DNA of 64,000 nucleotides from Salminus brasiliensis (lineage: Eukaryota; Chordata; Actinopteri; Characiformes; Bryconidae). The stretch is from positions 40,739,842-40,803,841 of the forward strand of contig NC_132880.1 of assembly GCF_030463535.1 (NCBI RefSeq). Reading direction: 5' to 3'. The position numbers and the translations under genes are program-made. The number at the start of each line of letters is the position of its first letter. Positions within the stretch are counted from its first letter, which is position 1. The notes beneath the pieces were generated by a model that ran no database searches, had not been told where the DNA came from, and saw nothing but the letters and a program-made list of their open reading frames with translations. This document shows, one piece after another, positions 23,719 to 51,240 of this stretch.

Positions 23719-24039
23719 AGCAGAGGGTGCAGGTGTGGAGTGGAGATGGAGAGACGTCGCGCGCTCCGCGGGAAAGAGACAGAAAGAGCGAGATACCGGT
23801 GCGCGAGGAGGATAAGCTCATGCGCGCGGGCACGAGCAGCGCACTTTCTGCATTACCGAGCTGCTGGAGAGCGCGTGCGAAAACTCTCACAGCGCTGTCA
23901 GTAAATACGTCATACTGAGAGCGAAGCGAGCACAGGAGGCGTTCAGAGAGAAAGTGAGGGGGGGGGGGGTCAGGACCATACTGGTCATGTTTGGGGATTC
24001 TGTGCTTTCAGCCTCTGCTGACCAACTGCAGCAACGCGC

Positions 24040-25000
24040 TCTCCCTCTCACTCTTTCTCTCTGACTTTCTCTGACTTTCTCTCTCAGAGTCTGAAAGTCT
24101 GAAAGCAAGATCTCAGACAGTATTTCTCAACCTCACTCATACTCACTCTTTCTCTCTCTGAGACTCTCTTAGACACCTTCTATCTGTCAGACATTCTGTC
24201 TTTCTCTCAGACACTCCCCTTCTCTCTGAGTCTCTCAGACTCTCTTTCTATCTCTCCCTTTTTTGCTCTCCCTCTCAGGCTCTATGTCTCTCAGACTCTT
24301 TCTTGCTCACCCTCTCAGACTCTTTCTATCTCTCTCAGACTCTCTTCCTTGCTCACCCTCTCAGACTCTTGCTCTCCCTCTCAGACTCTATCTCTCTCAG
24401 ACTCTTCCTTGCTCACCCTCTCAGACTCTTTCTATCTCTCTCAAACTCTCTTCCCTGCTCACCCTCTCAGACTCTTCCTTGCTTACCCTCTCAGACTCTA
24501 TCTATCTCTCTGAGACTCTCTTCCTTGCTCACCCTCTCAGACTCTTCCTTGCTCTCCCTCTTAGACTCTTTCTATCTCTCTAAGACTCTCTTCCTTGCTC
24601 TCCCTCTTAGACTCTTTCTATCTCTCTAAGACTCTCTTCCTTGCTCACCCTCTCAGACTCTTTCTATCTCTCTCAGACTCTCTTCCTTGCTCTCCCTCTC
24701 AGACTCTATCTATCTCTCTGAGACTCTCTTCCTTGCCCACCCTCTCAGACTCTTTCTGTCTCTCTCAGACTCTTTCTTGCTCACCCTCTCAGACTCTTTC
24801 TATCTCTCCCAGACTTTCTTCCCTGCTCACCCTCTCACTCTTTCTTGTTGCACCTCTCAGACTCTCTAGCTCCCTCAGACTCTTTTTTTGCATTTCCTCT
24901 CAGACCCTTTCTTGCTCTACCTCTCAGACATGTTTTCTATCTCTCTCAGATACTGTTTCTCTCCCTCTCACTGTCTCTCAGACTCTCACGCTCACTCAAG
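24040..25000. repeat. Pyrimidine-rich minisatellite (unit about 46 bp)
   Basis: Long array built from CTCTCAGACTCT, CTTTCTATCTCT and CCTTGCTCACC words, mostly as a roughly 46-bp compound unit with shorter variants. The plus strand is almost wholly pyrimidine in long runs. Leu/Ser-rich open frames exist in all three plus-strand frames; this is a property of the repeat, since 46 is not a multiple of 3, and not evidence of a protein. Confidence 0.9.
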
Positions 25001-25089
25001 TTCAAGTCAGATGTATTGGCATGACAGTCAAGTAAAATGCCAAATCATTATAAAAATAGCACACATTATTTAATTTGAATTCATTTGAG

Positions 25090-25285
25090 GGGCAGTGGTG
25101 GTTTTATAGTTAGTACACTGGCTGATTACATGGTTGTGGGTTTGATACTTGGTTCTGCTGAGCTGCTACTGTTGGGCCCTTGAGCAAGGCCCTTAACCCT
25201 CTCTGCTCTGACTCCAGCTTTGTAAACTGGACTCTGTGAAAAGAAGAATTTGATTGTACTGTACAGGAGTAAATAACAATAAAAG
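25090..25285 (+). mobile_element. tRNA-derived SINE (common fish type)
   Basis: Contains TAGTTAGTACACTGG (A-box-like), GGGTTTGATAC (decayed B box) and the TTGGGCCCTTGAGCAAGGCC signature found in many fish SINEs. It appears nested inside a longer repeat flanking it. Confidence 0.65.
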
Positions 25286-26455
25286 CATTACCCCAAATCA
25301 CCTCAGGGTGCTTTACTGGCATGACAAATAATGCTACATTTGTATTGCCAAAGCCTGACTTACAAAGAAATGTGAACAGATTACAGTCTGGGAGGAGAAC
25401 AGTTCAACCAAATAAAGAGCTTAAGCTTAAACCTTAAGAACTGAAGCATACATAGGCCAGTGTAAGCTAATAGTATGTGTGCTTGTGTGTGTCAGGGTGA
25501 CATATAGTGTCTCTCTCTCTCCACTATAACCTTAACTAAATCCTAACTTTAACCGTAGTGGTAATGTGTAAACCCTGAATAAACCTTTAAAACCCTGCAA
25601 AAGTGAGAGTTAAACATAAACATACTCACCTTACATGTTTTTCCTTCCCATTTATACACTTTGTTGGCTTGTCCGTGTGTATTCCTTATAAAAAAGTCGT
25701 TTATTACAGTATGCTATTAGTATACTTCTTTTACACTAAAAACAAGTGAGCATGCTTTCAATTTTTACTGTTCATGTTCTTATCTGAGATCTACCAACCA
25801 AAAGTGTTATTAAGCATACTTGGCTCATGAATACAGAAAAGTCTAAGTATTTTTGGTCTATACTTGGGCTTAATCTTTTTGTCTACAGTAAACATTTTAT
25901 TTAATGAAGTATTTTATCCATATACATACAGTTTACATTTACCTGGCGTGTGGTTTGGGGTGGAATAGCTTAAAGAAAACAGTACATGAAACTGAACCTG
26001 AGTGTTTATACACAGTGTAATTAAATCACACAGAAACAGACAAACATTGGGCTGATTTTACTGTCATTTCTTCCATCATGTGAGGGCACTGGAACAGACT
26101 GGATTCATAATGGCTGATAATATATGCCATTATCATATTTATATACGTTGTGGCAAGAGCGAGACAGAGTCACCGGTGCTCCTTCCTGATCAGGGATAGC
26201 TGCAGCTTGTCAGGAAAAAGAAAAAAAGCTTAAAAGTTAGCCTCCAAGCCCCGAAACGGAAGTAGAAATAGACACTTCTGACACTGATATTTGAAGTATA
26301 TGAATTTATGTTTGTATTTATGCATAATAAGCTCCCCATACAAAAAATAGTTTAAGGTCGTAGTAACTTTAGGCTCCTGCAGATGGTGTTGCACGAGGAC
26401 GCTCAGGAAAATAGGTGTGGCCGAAAGAGGAAACTAATGGACAGGGACCGCCGAC

Positions 26456-26780
26456 GTGTTTCATGCTTCACTTCACTTCCAGACAAGAATTGCTTCTAGT
26501 CCTTCACCAAAATTTCTGAAAGAACACTCTGCAGAGAACCGCATACAATCAACATATGGAGCAGAGTGCTCACTTCTTTTCAAGAATGATGAGAATTTCC
26601 TGTTAACTGTGATTTTAGCCACTGCTGGTAGACCTGTATGACCATACGCTTCCGTACACAAATTCAGCTACTTCCTACACTTTATGGTCTTTGTCACATC
26701 CAAATGCAATCGCTACTTTTTGCCAATCATTAACATCCGCACTGTACCATCTCTTATCAATCGATGAATCTTGCCGCACA
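26456..26780. mobile_element. Mosaic DNA element, copy 1
   Basis: The left arm (26490-26595) matches 37795-37915 in reverse complement; the right arm (26600-26775) matches 38040-38240 in direct orientation. Shared words include TCTCATCATTCTTGA and GGTAGAC.TGTAT.ACC. Superfamily not known. Confidence 0.6.
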
Positions 26781-27474
26781 CCCGGCAGGTATTTGTAGCC
26801 CCATCATCCTTGAATGACAGCATTTGCAGGAGCCGTAAAAAGAGGAAGCCTTTTTTAATATTAGATAAATCAACACAGGACTTGTGATTTGACTCATGGC
26901 TGCTCTTTTAGTTCACCTATAAGTTTCAGCCAGTCTCCCTGTGAAAATGTTTTTGTTTGGTTATTATTATGGTTATTGTCTATTAAAACCCTTTGTCTTA
27001 ATCACAGTAAATTGAGGAATCTGCTTCTCCATTGGTGTTGGTCAATTCATTTCTTTTATATAAGCTCCAAAATATTCATAAACCTTCATAAACCTCCAAC
27101 ATGATGTTATTTTTTTTTCAATTCTTCTTCAAGTACATGACAGACGGGTTGTGTGAGTTTTTGTGTGTATTTTTGGGTTACCAGTGGACGGGTGGACTGG
27201 AAAACTGCACAAGGTCATGCTGCTAAGTTTAATTCAGTAGAAGCACAAAATTAAACTTAGATGTGATCTAGTTGTGTACTGTAGGTTTCTCACTCTTACA
27301 CCTAAAGTTAAATACTTAAATACATACTTTTATAACTATAAAGTGGGCCAATTTAGACCCCTGAAATATAAGAGAGAGAGTGAGCATGTTTTTAGTGAGT
27401 AAGTGGTAGGAGGAGAGGCCTGCACAAGTAGGGTCTGTCTGAATTGCTTCTGATAATATTTGCTTAAAGAGTAG

Positions 27475-27476
<2 letters not shown>

Positions 27477-27513
<37 letters not shown>

Positions 27514-27616
27514 CACTGGAATGAGAAGGAGAGTGTGCCACTTTATCAAAGCTAACAGACACACTATTACATACAGAGAATGCTACATGTGTTTCATTCT
27601 CACACTCCTCCACCCC

Positions 27617-27656
<40 letters not shown>
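27477..27656. repeat. (GT)n and (CA)n tracts in inverted arrangement
   Basis: (GT)n at about 27478-27510 and (CA)n at about 27620-27656, 110 bp apart. They are complementary and could pair. Confidence 0.9.
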
Positions 27657-27658
<2 letters not shown>

Positions 27659-28325
27659 GCAAACTTTGTACTCCAACCTAATCACGTATTGTCATTTCAA
27701 ATTCTGCACTGGTGGAACTGGTGGAACACTGATATTCCTGAATCGTTAACATTACCTAATGTAGAAGCACTGATAGTTTTGAGATCCTCCTTCTGGCGCC
27801 TCCTGCTGTTATACTCAGGTAAAACATGACAGAAGTGCAGTTGTGGTTTAGTTGAGGTTTACATTCACTTATCACTAACATGAGTATCATGGCAATATTG
27901 GGCAGCAAACTTTAGTGGAGCTTGAAGGTGTTGAGTTTGGAGCAGGCCTTAATGGTTCTTGCATGCAAGCCTTTTAGTTTAGCTGAGGGTAACAGCTTGG
28001 GTCTTCTTCCAAACCTTCTTCCAAAGTGGCTACACCTGCCATTAACGTATACTTATGTTTGCAACAACCTATGATTGAAATGATGATCTTAGAATGGATC
28101 TAAATGGTTCCAACAGTCTGCCTCAATCTAGACTGAGCTCCATTGTACTGCATGTTGGTCAGTCTGGTGAGTGCTGGCAAATAGACCTTTTTGAGTGTGC
28201 TCATTTAGCTGTCAGCTGTAGTCAATCATGATCACTAACAGGAAGTTAAGATACCCTGGCAAGTTAAAAGACATAATGGAACCTTTAGCACGACTGAATG
28301 AATAATTTTGGTGTGTGTATGTACA

Positions 28326-28807
28326 CCGATCAGCCATAACATTAGTTATTACCTAATATTGAGTAGGCCCCTCTTGTGCCACCAAAACAGATCTAACCAT
28401 TCAAGGCAAGGAATCCACAAGACCTCTGAAGGTGTCCTGAGGTATCTGGCAGCAAGACGTTAGCAGCAGATACTTTAAGACCTGTACATTGTGAGATAGG
28501 GCCCCTATGGATCATATGAATAAGCCTTAGGTGCCCATGACTCTGTCGCTAGTTCACCAGTTATCCTTTCTTGGAGCACTTTTGGTAGGTACCTACCTGT
28601 TTTTTTGGAGATGTTGTGACCATCTACCTATTACAATTTGCTTCTTGTCAAAGTGGCTCAGATTTTTATGCTTGTTTATTTTTCCTGCTTTTAACACGTC
28701 ACCTTCCAGAACTGCTGCCTAATGTTGCCACACCTTGAAGAATGCCACTGTAGAAGAAAATAATCAATGTTTTCCACATCAACTGTGCTAATGTTATGGC
28801 TGACCGA
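28326..28807 (-). mobile_element. Non-autonomous Tc1-like element, family B, copy 2
   Basis: Both ends are present: CGATCAGCCATAACATTAG at 28327 and TAATGTTATGGCTGACCG at the right. The interior includes CCAAAACAGATCT, CCACAAGACCTCTGAAGG and CTTGTCAAAGTGGCTCAGA. The transposase-like sense is on the minus strand. Confidence 0.8.
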
Positions 28808-28919
28808 TATATATGTTGTATTACTTGTGCAAAGAAAGTTAAAAAAAATCAAAAGAATTCAAAGAAATCACTGAATCCCAATATTGCCATGACTTCCATG
28901 TCCACAATGAGTGTACGTA

Positions 28920-29245
28920 AACATCCTGGACGGACTCCTCTAAATACTGCAATGAGCTACAGTACTTTAAGGTGCTCAAATTGCTGACACAAGTATTCAA
29001 CTATGCACAGTTTGTGAAATCTCAGTTGAAAATCAATACTAACAGCAGCATACTTGAGAAGAGCCACAGTCAAAGGTCACTGCTCAATGCCAAGCATTGG
29101 CTAAAGGGGTATATATCCCCCCAGCGTCGGACTGTGAGGCAGTGGAACTGCATTTTCTGAGAGATGGAGCTCCATTTAGTGCCCCTGAGATGAGCCGAAG
29201 TGCCTAAATGAGCTATTGTGGCTAAATGCAATGAAATACTTAAAA
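28920..29245 (-). mobile_element. Tc1-like MITE family A, decayed copy
   Basis: Reverse orientation; ATTGCTGACACAAGTAT, CTCAATGCCAAGCATTGGC and GAGGCAGTGGAACTGCATTTTC match the family interior. Neither terminus is clear. Confidence 0.6.
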
Positions 29246-29249
29246 AATG

Positions 29250-30035
29250 TTGCAAAATATAGCATAACGCTGTATTTGCAAAAGACAGCAAGTTAAAGAT
29301 CAAATAGTGCTTTAATATGTAATATACAGTATCATAATAAGAGAAAATATATTCAGTAATGCCCCCTTTGGTAAGCATCACGTCTTTCTATCAAGTCTTT
29401 CTGTTCCTGTTGAGGGATTGTAGCCCATTCGTCTGTGTAAAAGGCTTCTAGTTATGTGAGGATCTTGGTTTGTCTTGCTGCACTGCTATTTTCAGGTCTA
29501 TTTACAGATTTCTGATGATGTTTAGGTGGCAAAAACAGCTTGCATCTCTTGTCCATTGTGGATTTTGAGATGTGTTTAGGATCATCATCCCACTGTGGAA
29601 GCTTTTTGACAGAATGTCAGCTGTTTGCTTCCTGAATGTGCTGGTTTTTAATCAAATGCATTTTTTTTCTTGACAGTGAAATGTTCTGGGTGCCACTGGC
29701 TGCAACACAAGATCAAAGCATGATTGATCCACTCACAAACTTAACAGTTGGAGAGGCGTTCTTTGCATGAAATTCTGCATTCTAAACATCTTCTTCTCTT
29801 TTTGCCAAACATATCTTCATCTCATTGCTGCACAGAAATGCTCATTAATCAGTGCACCCATGGCAGCCCATGTTAGGGTATTTATGAAGCTTTATAAATT
29901 TGCATCATCTGAAATGTCCTAATGGTAATTGTGAACAAGCCATAGCCCTGAGAAGCTAACTAAGGTCTGAGGCCTTGTTAAATGTTATCTAAGTGGTCAA
30001 ATATTCTGCATGGTGCTTATTTTGAAGATTGTTTA
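29250..30035 (-). mobile_element. DNA transposon family C relic, copy 1
   Basis: Contains CCCCCTTTGGTAAGCATCAC, GATGATGTTTAGGTGGC, CCACTGGCTGCAACACAAGA and CTGCATGGTGCTT, matching in order the relic at 50330-51240 or a fish Tc1/mariner-type element I know by sequence. The transposase sense would be on the minus strand; it is heavily broken. Confidence 0.7.
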
Positions 30036-30656
30036 TGATGGATTAAATTGATTTAAATGTGTTTTTCTGTGTTGCGAAACAGAAACATGAAAAAACATGA
30101 AGATCATAAATTAAAATAGACAACAAAATGTACATTTTGCAATGCCTAGGGGTTGCTATCAGTCTATCAGTCCTATCAGTTGCAATCATATGTCAGACAA
30201 GTCAGGTCAGGTATTGTCATTCCTCTCGTTGCAGACAGGTAGGACTGAGTGAAGAATGGAATTCAGCTCTCTGGAATCAGCAGTCGATATGAGGATCAAG
30301 TAATAACAGCATAAAAAGTCAATACAGTAAATACAGTCATTAAACCGTACTAAACACAGGCAACTACACAGACTGTGTGAAATCATGGCAAGCCATTTTA
30401 GCCTGTGGCACCAGTGTTACCAGCTGTAATTCAATTTTGACTAGTAAAATTAATCTCTGTAATGCAGCTTTTCCTAGTATAACTTTTAATGTCAGATATC
30501 AACAATATATTTTTTACTACAATTAAGAGCAGATCTACAGAAAAGGCAGTTTTAGCTTATAATATTAATAATATTATTTTAAATATTTTAATATAATCAG
30601 GAATTTGATCTACATGCAATTATATATATGTATGAAATGTTATAAATATTATAATA

Positions 30657-30658
<2 letters not shown>

Positions 30659-30745
<87 letters not shown>
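30659..30745. repeat. Compound (TA)n(TG)n microsatellite
   Basis: About 17 TA units run directly into about 25 TG units. Confidence 0.95.
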
Positions 30746-30748
<3 letters not shown>

Positions 30749-30755
30749 GGATTGA

Positions 30756-31036
30756 AGATAAGATGGATGGAGCACTGTAAGTCCAGGGGACACAGTTCCA
30801 CTGATCCACAGTTCAATGCTGGGGGGCTTTATACCCCTCTAGCCCACACCTGGCAGTAGGCATGGTACCAATAGGTTCATGTTTATCTGTTCCAGAGAGT
30901 TCTATTTTTTTCTCTACAAGGACTAGACAAGCTGAGTGTATGCATCTGAACATCTGTGTCAGTGATGGGTGGAATTTAAAGTAGCTGATGACATTCATTA
31001 TGAAGAATGTCCACAAACATTTGGACATACAGTGTA
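30756..31036 (+). mobile_element. Tc1-like MITE family A, 3' half
   Basis: Starts abruptly just after the (TG)n tract with GATGGATGGAGCACTGTAAG and ends in the family terminus (ACATTTGGACATACAGTGTA). The 5' half is missing. Confidence 0.8.
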
Positions 31037-31439
31037 AGTCAGAATTACAGTGTCAGAAACGTACTTCCTGACAATATGACTAGTCAGAATGGCTTTAGAG
31101 GTCTGAATGTCTGATATTATTACTAGGGGAAATGTCGTAGTTCTATCAGATATTAGAATAAGAACAAGTAAAAGAGCTTTTTGAATTAATGTCTGTATTG
31201 CTGGTGCCATTTTACGCTAAAACGGCTGACCATTCAAAAATACAGGCCACTACACAAAATATCAGCCTGTGTTTTTAGCCTGCTGCACTGTCTGTAAACA
31301 GTCCGTGTGGAATACGGGCCAGTCTAAGGTTGTTCTGACCGTTTCCTGACCCTTGCCTTGTGTTTACGAGGCTGCTTCCCTGCAGTAACGCGCTCAGTCC
31401 GTCTGAACGCAATCAAAACAATCAACCACGCGGGCTTTT

Positions 31440-32052
31440 CCCGCAGAAATGACGTCAGAACGCCGCCCACCAATCCGCTCGCGGTCCGAGGGCGCAGGCG
31501 AGCTTAACCTCGGGCTCTGCTAATGCGGCGTCTCGGAACCGAACCGTAGTGTGGTTTTATCTTCCCCTCGCGCGTCGTCCAAAGGTCCAGTTCGCGCTGT
31601 GGCCGCGGAGAAGAAGAAGGAGCAGGAGGAGGAGGAGTACTTCACGAGTGAGCGGAAACGGCATCTCACAGAGCGGAAGTGAGGTCGCACGGTGCTGCTC
31701 CCGTCCATGTTATTATTGTTGTTTTGACTGGGGGATGGTTGGCGGCGCAGCGCGCGGACGGCGGCCAGCCCCCCGGATCCCTGCCTCCGGATCCCGAGCC
31801 ACGCACGCGAACGAGCCCTAGTAGGCCACACATACACACGGACTGACGGACCGACGCGCGCGCCGCCGCGCTGCGGTAGCTCGAAGGAAGGGAGAGACGC
31901 GCACGGGGAACCGAACGGAACGGCGAGCAGCAGCAGCAGGAACAGAAGAAGGAGGAGGAGGAGGAGAAGAAGCGGACCGGGCTCAGCCCGTTCGTTGTCG
32001 TCGTCGACGACGTCGTTTTGTTGTTGTTGTTGGTGTTGACGCCGCCGCGGAG
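31440..32052 (+). promoter_or_regulatory. fbxl2: fbxl2 promoter and 5' leader (CpG island)
   Basis: CpG-dense sequence from about 31370 past 32500. It contains a full CRE palindrome TGACGTCA (31450-31457), a GC-rich CGCCGCCCAC and a CCAAT box (31470-31474). This cluster suits a TATA-less housekeeping promoter with starts near 31500. The leader carries two short upstream ORFs (31707-31727 and 31735-31821) and a 14-bp perfect palindrome (31999-32012). The start site is inferred. Confidence 0.65.
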
Positions 32053-48362
<16,310 letters not shown>

Positions 48363-50240
48363 CAGAGGGTTGGCTTTTTGAGGGACCCCGTAAAGAGTGG
48401 AGCTGTCAGTCAACCTCTCAACCCTACCCTGGTCCTGCTGGACACCACCGCTAAACTCTACGCAAGGGTGTGGCTGTGGAAGGTGTGGTTTCTTCACTGA
48501 GTGTTTGCCTGGCAGCTGGATGGAGCCACACAAGTCACACGAGCTACAAATGCAAAATACAACTCAACATGAAATCTAACTTACTTCATACAGTACGACC
48601 TGTCGGGATATACGAGACAGAAGTGGAAGAGCCACCCTGTAAAATATTTCACATTTGGATCTACAGGAGAAAAAAAAACTCACACACATATATACAAACA
48701 CACACACAAACACACACATTTGTGGAAGAACCTAATGCAGTATGACCTGGACCTGCTGACTAGAGAACCTCGTCTGTGTGGGATGTCCCTCCTGCCTGGG
48801 GGCTTCATGACAACCAGACAGTGTTTACTTCTTGCTCCTCTGTCACCAATAAGAATGCATTCCCTCGCGAAGGGAATCAGTAGATTAACAGTAAGAGCAG
48901 AAAGGGGCGGACCGTAAGCCTCTCATGTTAACTGTGGGAGGATTTTTTTGAGATTGCTCCCACAGTGTGTGTGACTGCTTCAGAATCGGGAGCAGGAAGT
49001 TGAGGCTTCTGTTGAACTTACAGTTTGCGTGTGTGTGTATGAGAATGTTGAAATCAAGAAAACAAACAAAAAAAATCTATATAAATATATAACACTACAA
49101 CAAAGGAACCCATGTTCAAACTGGAGTAAAAATGGTTCTCATTTTCTGTCAGTGCTCACCATTATTTCAAGAGAGAGGGGAAAAAAGACGTTCTAACATG
49201 AGAACCCGAGAGCATAAGGGGGAGAAGGTGAGTTGGCGATGAAGAGATGGAGAGTGTATGTCAGAAAAAGGATTTGTTCAGCTGATGGGGCGTTAGCCAT
49301 AGACGCGGAGGACCCTTAGAAGTGATGTGACTGTTCAGATTTAGAGAATTCATATACTATTTACTGAGGGAATTTATTAATATGAATAGATGAACCTGAA
49401 TTTTACATTCGAAGTGCAATATTGCAGTATCTTGAAGGCCTAGAATTTGTGTTATGTGTGTCAGAATTCACAACACTCCATATTCAGACATTTTCTTGGC
49501 AATAGCGTAATGAAAGTATTCTTTTAAATTAGCTCTTTTTTTTTTCTTCTTTACCCACATAGCTACTTAACTATATTCGCTGCCAGCTACTGCATATTTA
49601 TTTCGCTAACAGGCCGGAGTCCAGCTTGTAATTTGCCACAAAGACCAACAAGAAGGGTGCACATTTTAAGTAATGCAATCATGAGAGCTTTAAGTGTCAG
49701 ATTTTTTTAAGTGTCCGCTATTCGGTGTGCACAAATCTACATACTACCGTTCGACATGTAGTTGTGAGCACTGAACGGACTCGTCTAAATGCACACCGGG
49801 CCTCATGTTACTAATTCAGACGACTGTTGAATCGATCGCCTAATCAATGATGATGTCTTTTGGGTGCGAGTGCCTTTGATTAATTTTTTTGCAATGCCGG
49901 AATGAGCGTGGGAAATCTATCCTCAGAGATAAGACTCAGGACTGCGATGTGAACCTTCAGATCTTTTCCTTCCCTGCTTCACTGAGTTTTTCGCTTCGGA
50001 CGCCATCACAGACAACAAGCGGACAGTGGACCAAGTCACGCACCCAAGTTTGATGGAGTACTGTTGAAGTTTCTGCTGAGGGATAAAGAGTGAATTTGGA
50101 TTCTACAACGTCAACGTAAAGGACAACCCCCTCTCTCTTTCATAGTTTTGACAAAGAGTTGGAAAAAAAGTTACCTGATTGTCCTCGTGTTCTGGTGTTA
50201 CTGTGACATTTCTTTAAATAAAAGATCTGAGCAGTGTGTC
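48363..50240 (+). other. fbxl2: fbxl2 3' untranslated region
   Basis: After the TGA, about 1.85 kb of mostly unique sequence with no gene runs to AATAAA at 50217-50222, which is followed by a GT/T-rich stretch as expected for cleavage. A second AATAAA lies at 50306-50311. It contains short (CA)n-like tracts near 48680-48720. The end is inferred from the signal. Confidence 0.65.
50217..50222 (+). terminator. fbxl2: Candidate polyadenylation signal of fbxl2
   Basis: Canonical AATAAA with TCTTGTTTCTGCTGTGCAG-type GT-rich sequence 25-45 nt downstream. Confidence 0.6.
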
Positions 50241-50329
50241 CCATTCAGTCTTGTTTCTGCTGTGCAGTGGAGACTAAACTTGTTTCCCCCTTTTAAAAAC
50301 ATTAAAATAAAATTATACAGAACCGTCAT

Positions 50330-51240
50330 TTATTACAGGGGCATGCAAAAGTTTGGGCATCCCTGATCACAGTTTCTGTTCTTGTAAATAGCTAACAGGG
50401 GCAAAGATGGCCTGATTTTCTAAAAGGCAGAAGGTAAAGATTTCCATGTCTTACAATCTCAAAATCACAAAAAAGTAAAATGGCCTGGGGCAAGTTTGGG
50501 CACCCTGCTTGGTCACTAGTTAGTAACCCCTCCTTTGGCAAGTATCACAGCTTGTGGACACTTTTCAGTTTTTGTTTAGGGGATTTTTGCCCGTTCTTCT
50601 TTACTAAAGGTCTTCCAGTTCTGTCAGATTATTGGGCCTTCTTGCTGCACTGCTCTTTCAAGGTCTATCCACAATGTCAGGGGTCCGTGAGGGCCATGGA
50701 GTCTTTTAAAAGGTTCTGACTTCAGAATTTTGCTGAGACCTTTGTTTCTGATTATATTTCATAACGGTCACATTTGTGCAGGTGGTTCTGCACAGTACAA
50801 CAGTGCACCACCACCCCGAGAGTCTGCTAAATTTTCCTGAAGGTCTTAAGCAGTCAAACAGGGGTTTGATTTGCTTTTCTAGCAATTCTAAAGGCAGTTC
50901 CTTCAACTTACCTCAACCAATGTTCCTGTTAACTGCTGAACTAATTTCTTGATTACATTGTGAACCGAGGAAACTGTCACCTTTGCCATGATCTTAAAGC
51001 TTTCTCCTGCTTTGTGAGCACCAGGCACTAGGCAGCTGCTCAGAGAAGAACAAAGCTACTGATTGTTGGGAAAAGGTTTGTATTTATAAACCTCTGAATC
51101 ATTTTGCATCACCTGGTCTTTGCTAACTACGGTTGTTAACAAGCTAATTAAGGCCAGAGACTGAGGTTCTGAGTATCTGAGGTTTTGAATCTCTCAGGGT
51201 TCTTAAACGTTTGCATGAGATCAGATCATTTTCTGCTCAG
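50330..51240 (-). mobile_element. DNA transposon family C relic, copy 2
   Basis: Left terminus GCATGCAAAAGTTTGGGCAT. The interior includes CCCTCCTTTGGCAAGTATCA, AACAGTGCACCACCACCCCG, TTCCTGAAGGTCTTAAGCAG and GTAACTGCTG-type words. The right part has TTAAACGTTTGCATGAGATC. A Tc1/mariner-type transposase sense would be on the minus strand; it is broken. Confidence 0.7.

Larger units (their letters stand above)
23719..31440. other. susd5-fbxl2 intergenic region (divergent genes)
   Basis: About 7.7 kb between the two divergent starts. It contains the susd5 promoter region, the CT minisatellite, an SINE (25090-25285), a mosaic repeat (26456-26780), (TG)n/(CA)n tracts, Tc1-like family A and B elements, a family C relic (29250-30035) and a compound (TA)n(TG)n tract. 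No additional gene is recognised. Confidence 0.7.

Noticed and set aside
24263-25035. Long overlapping Leu/Ser-rich open frames (up to 146 codons) on the plus strand
   Set aside because: They are translations of the pyrimidine minisatellite, open in all three frames, with no domain and no splice or start context.
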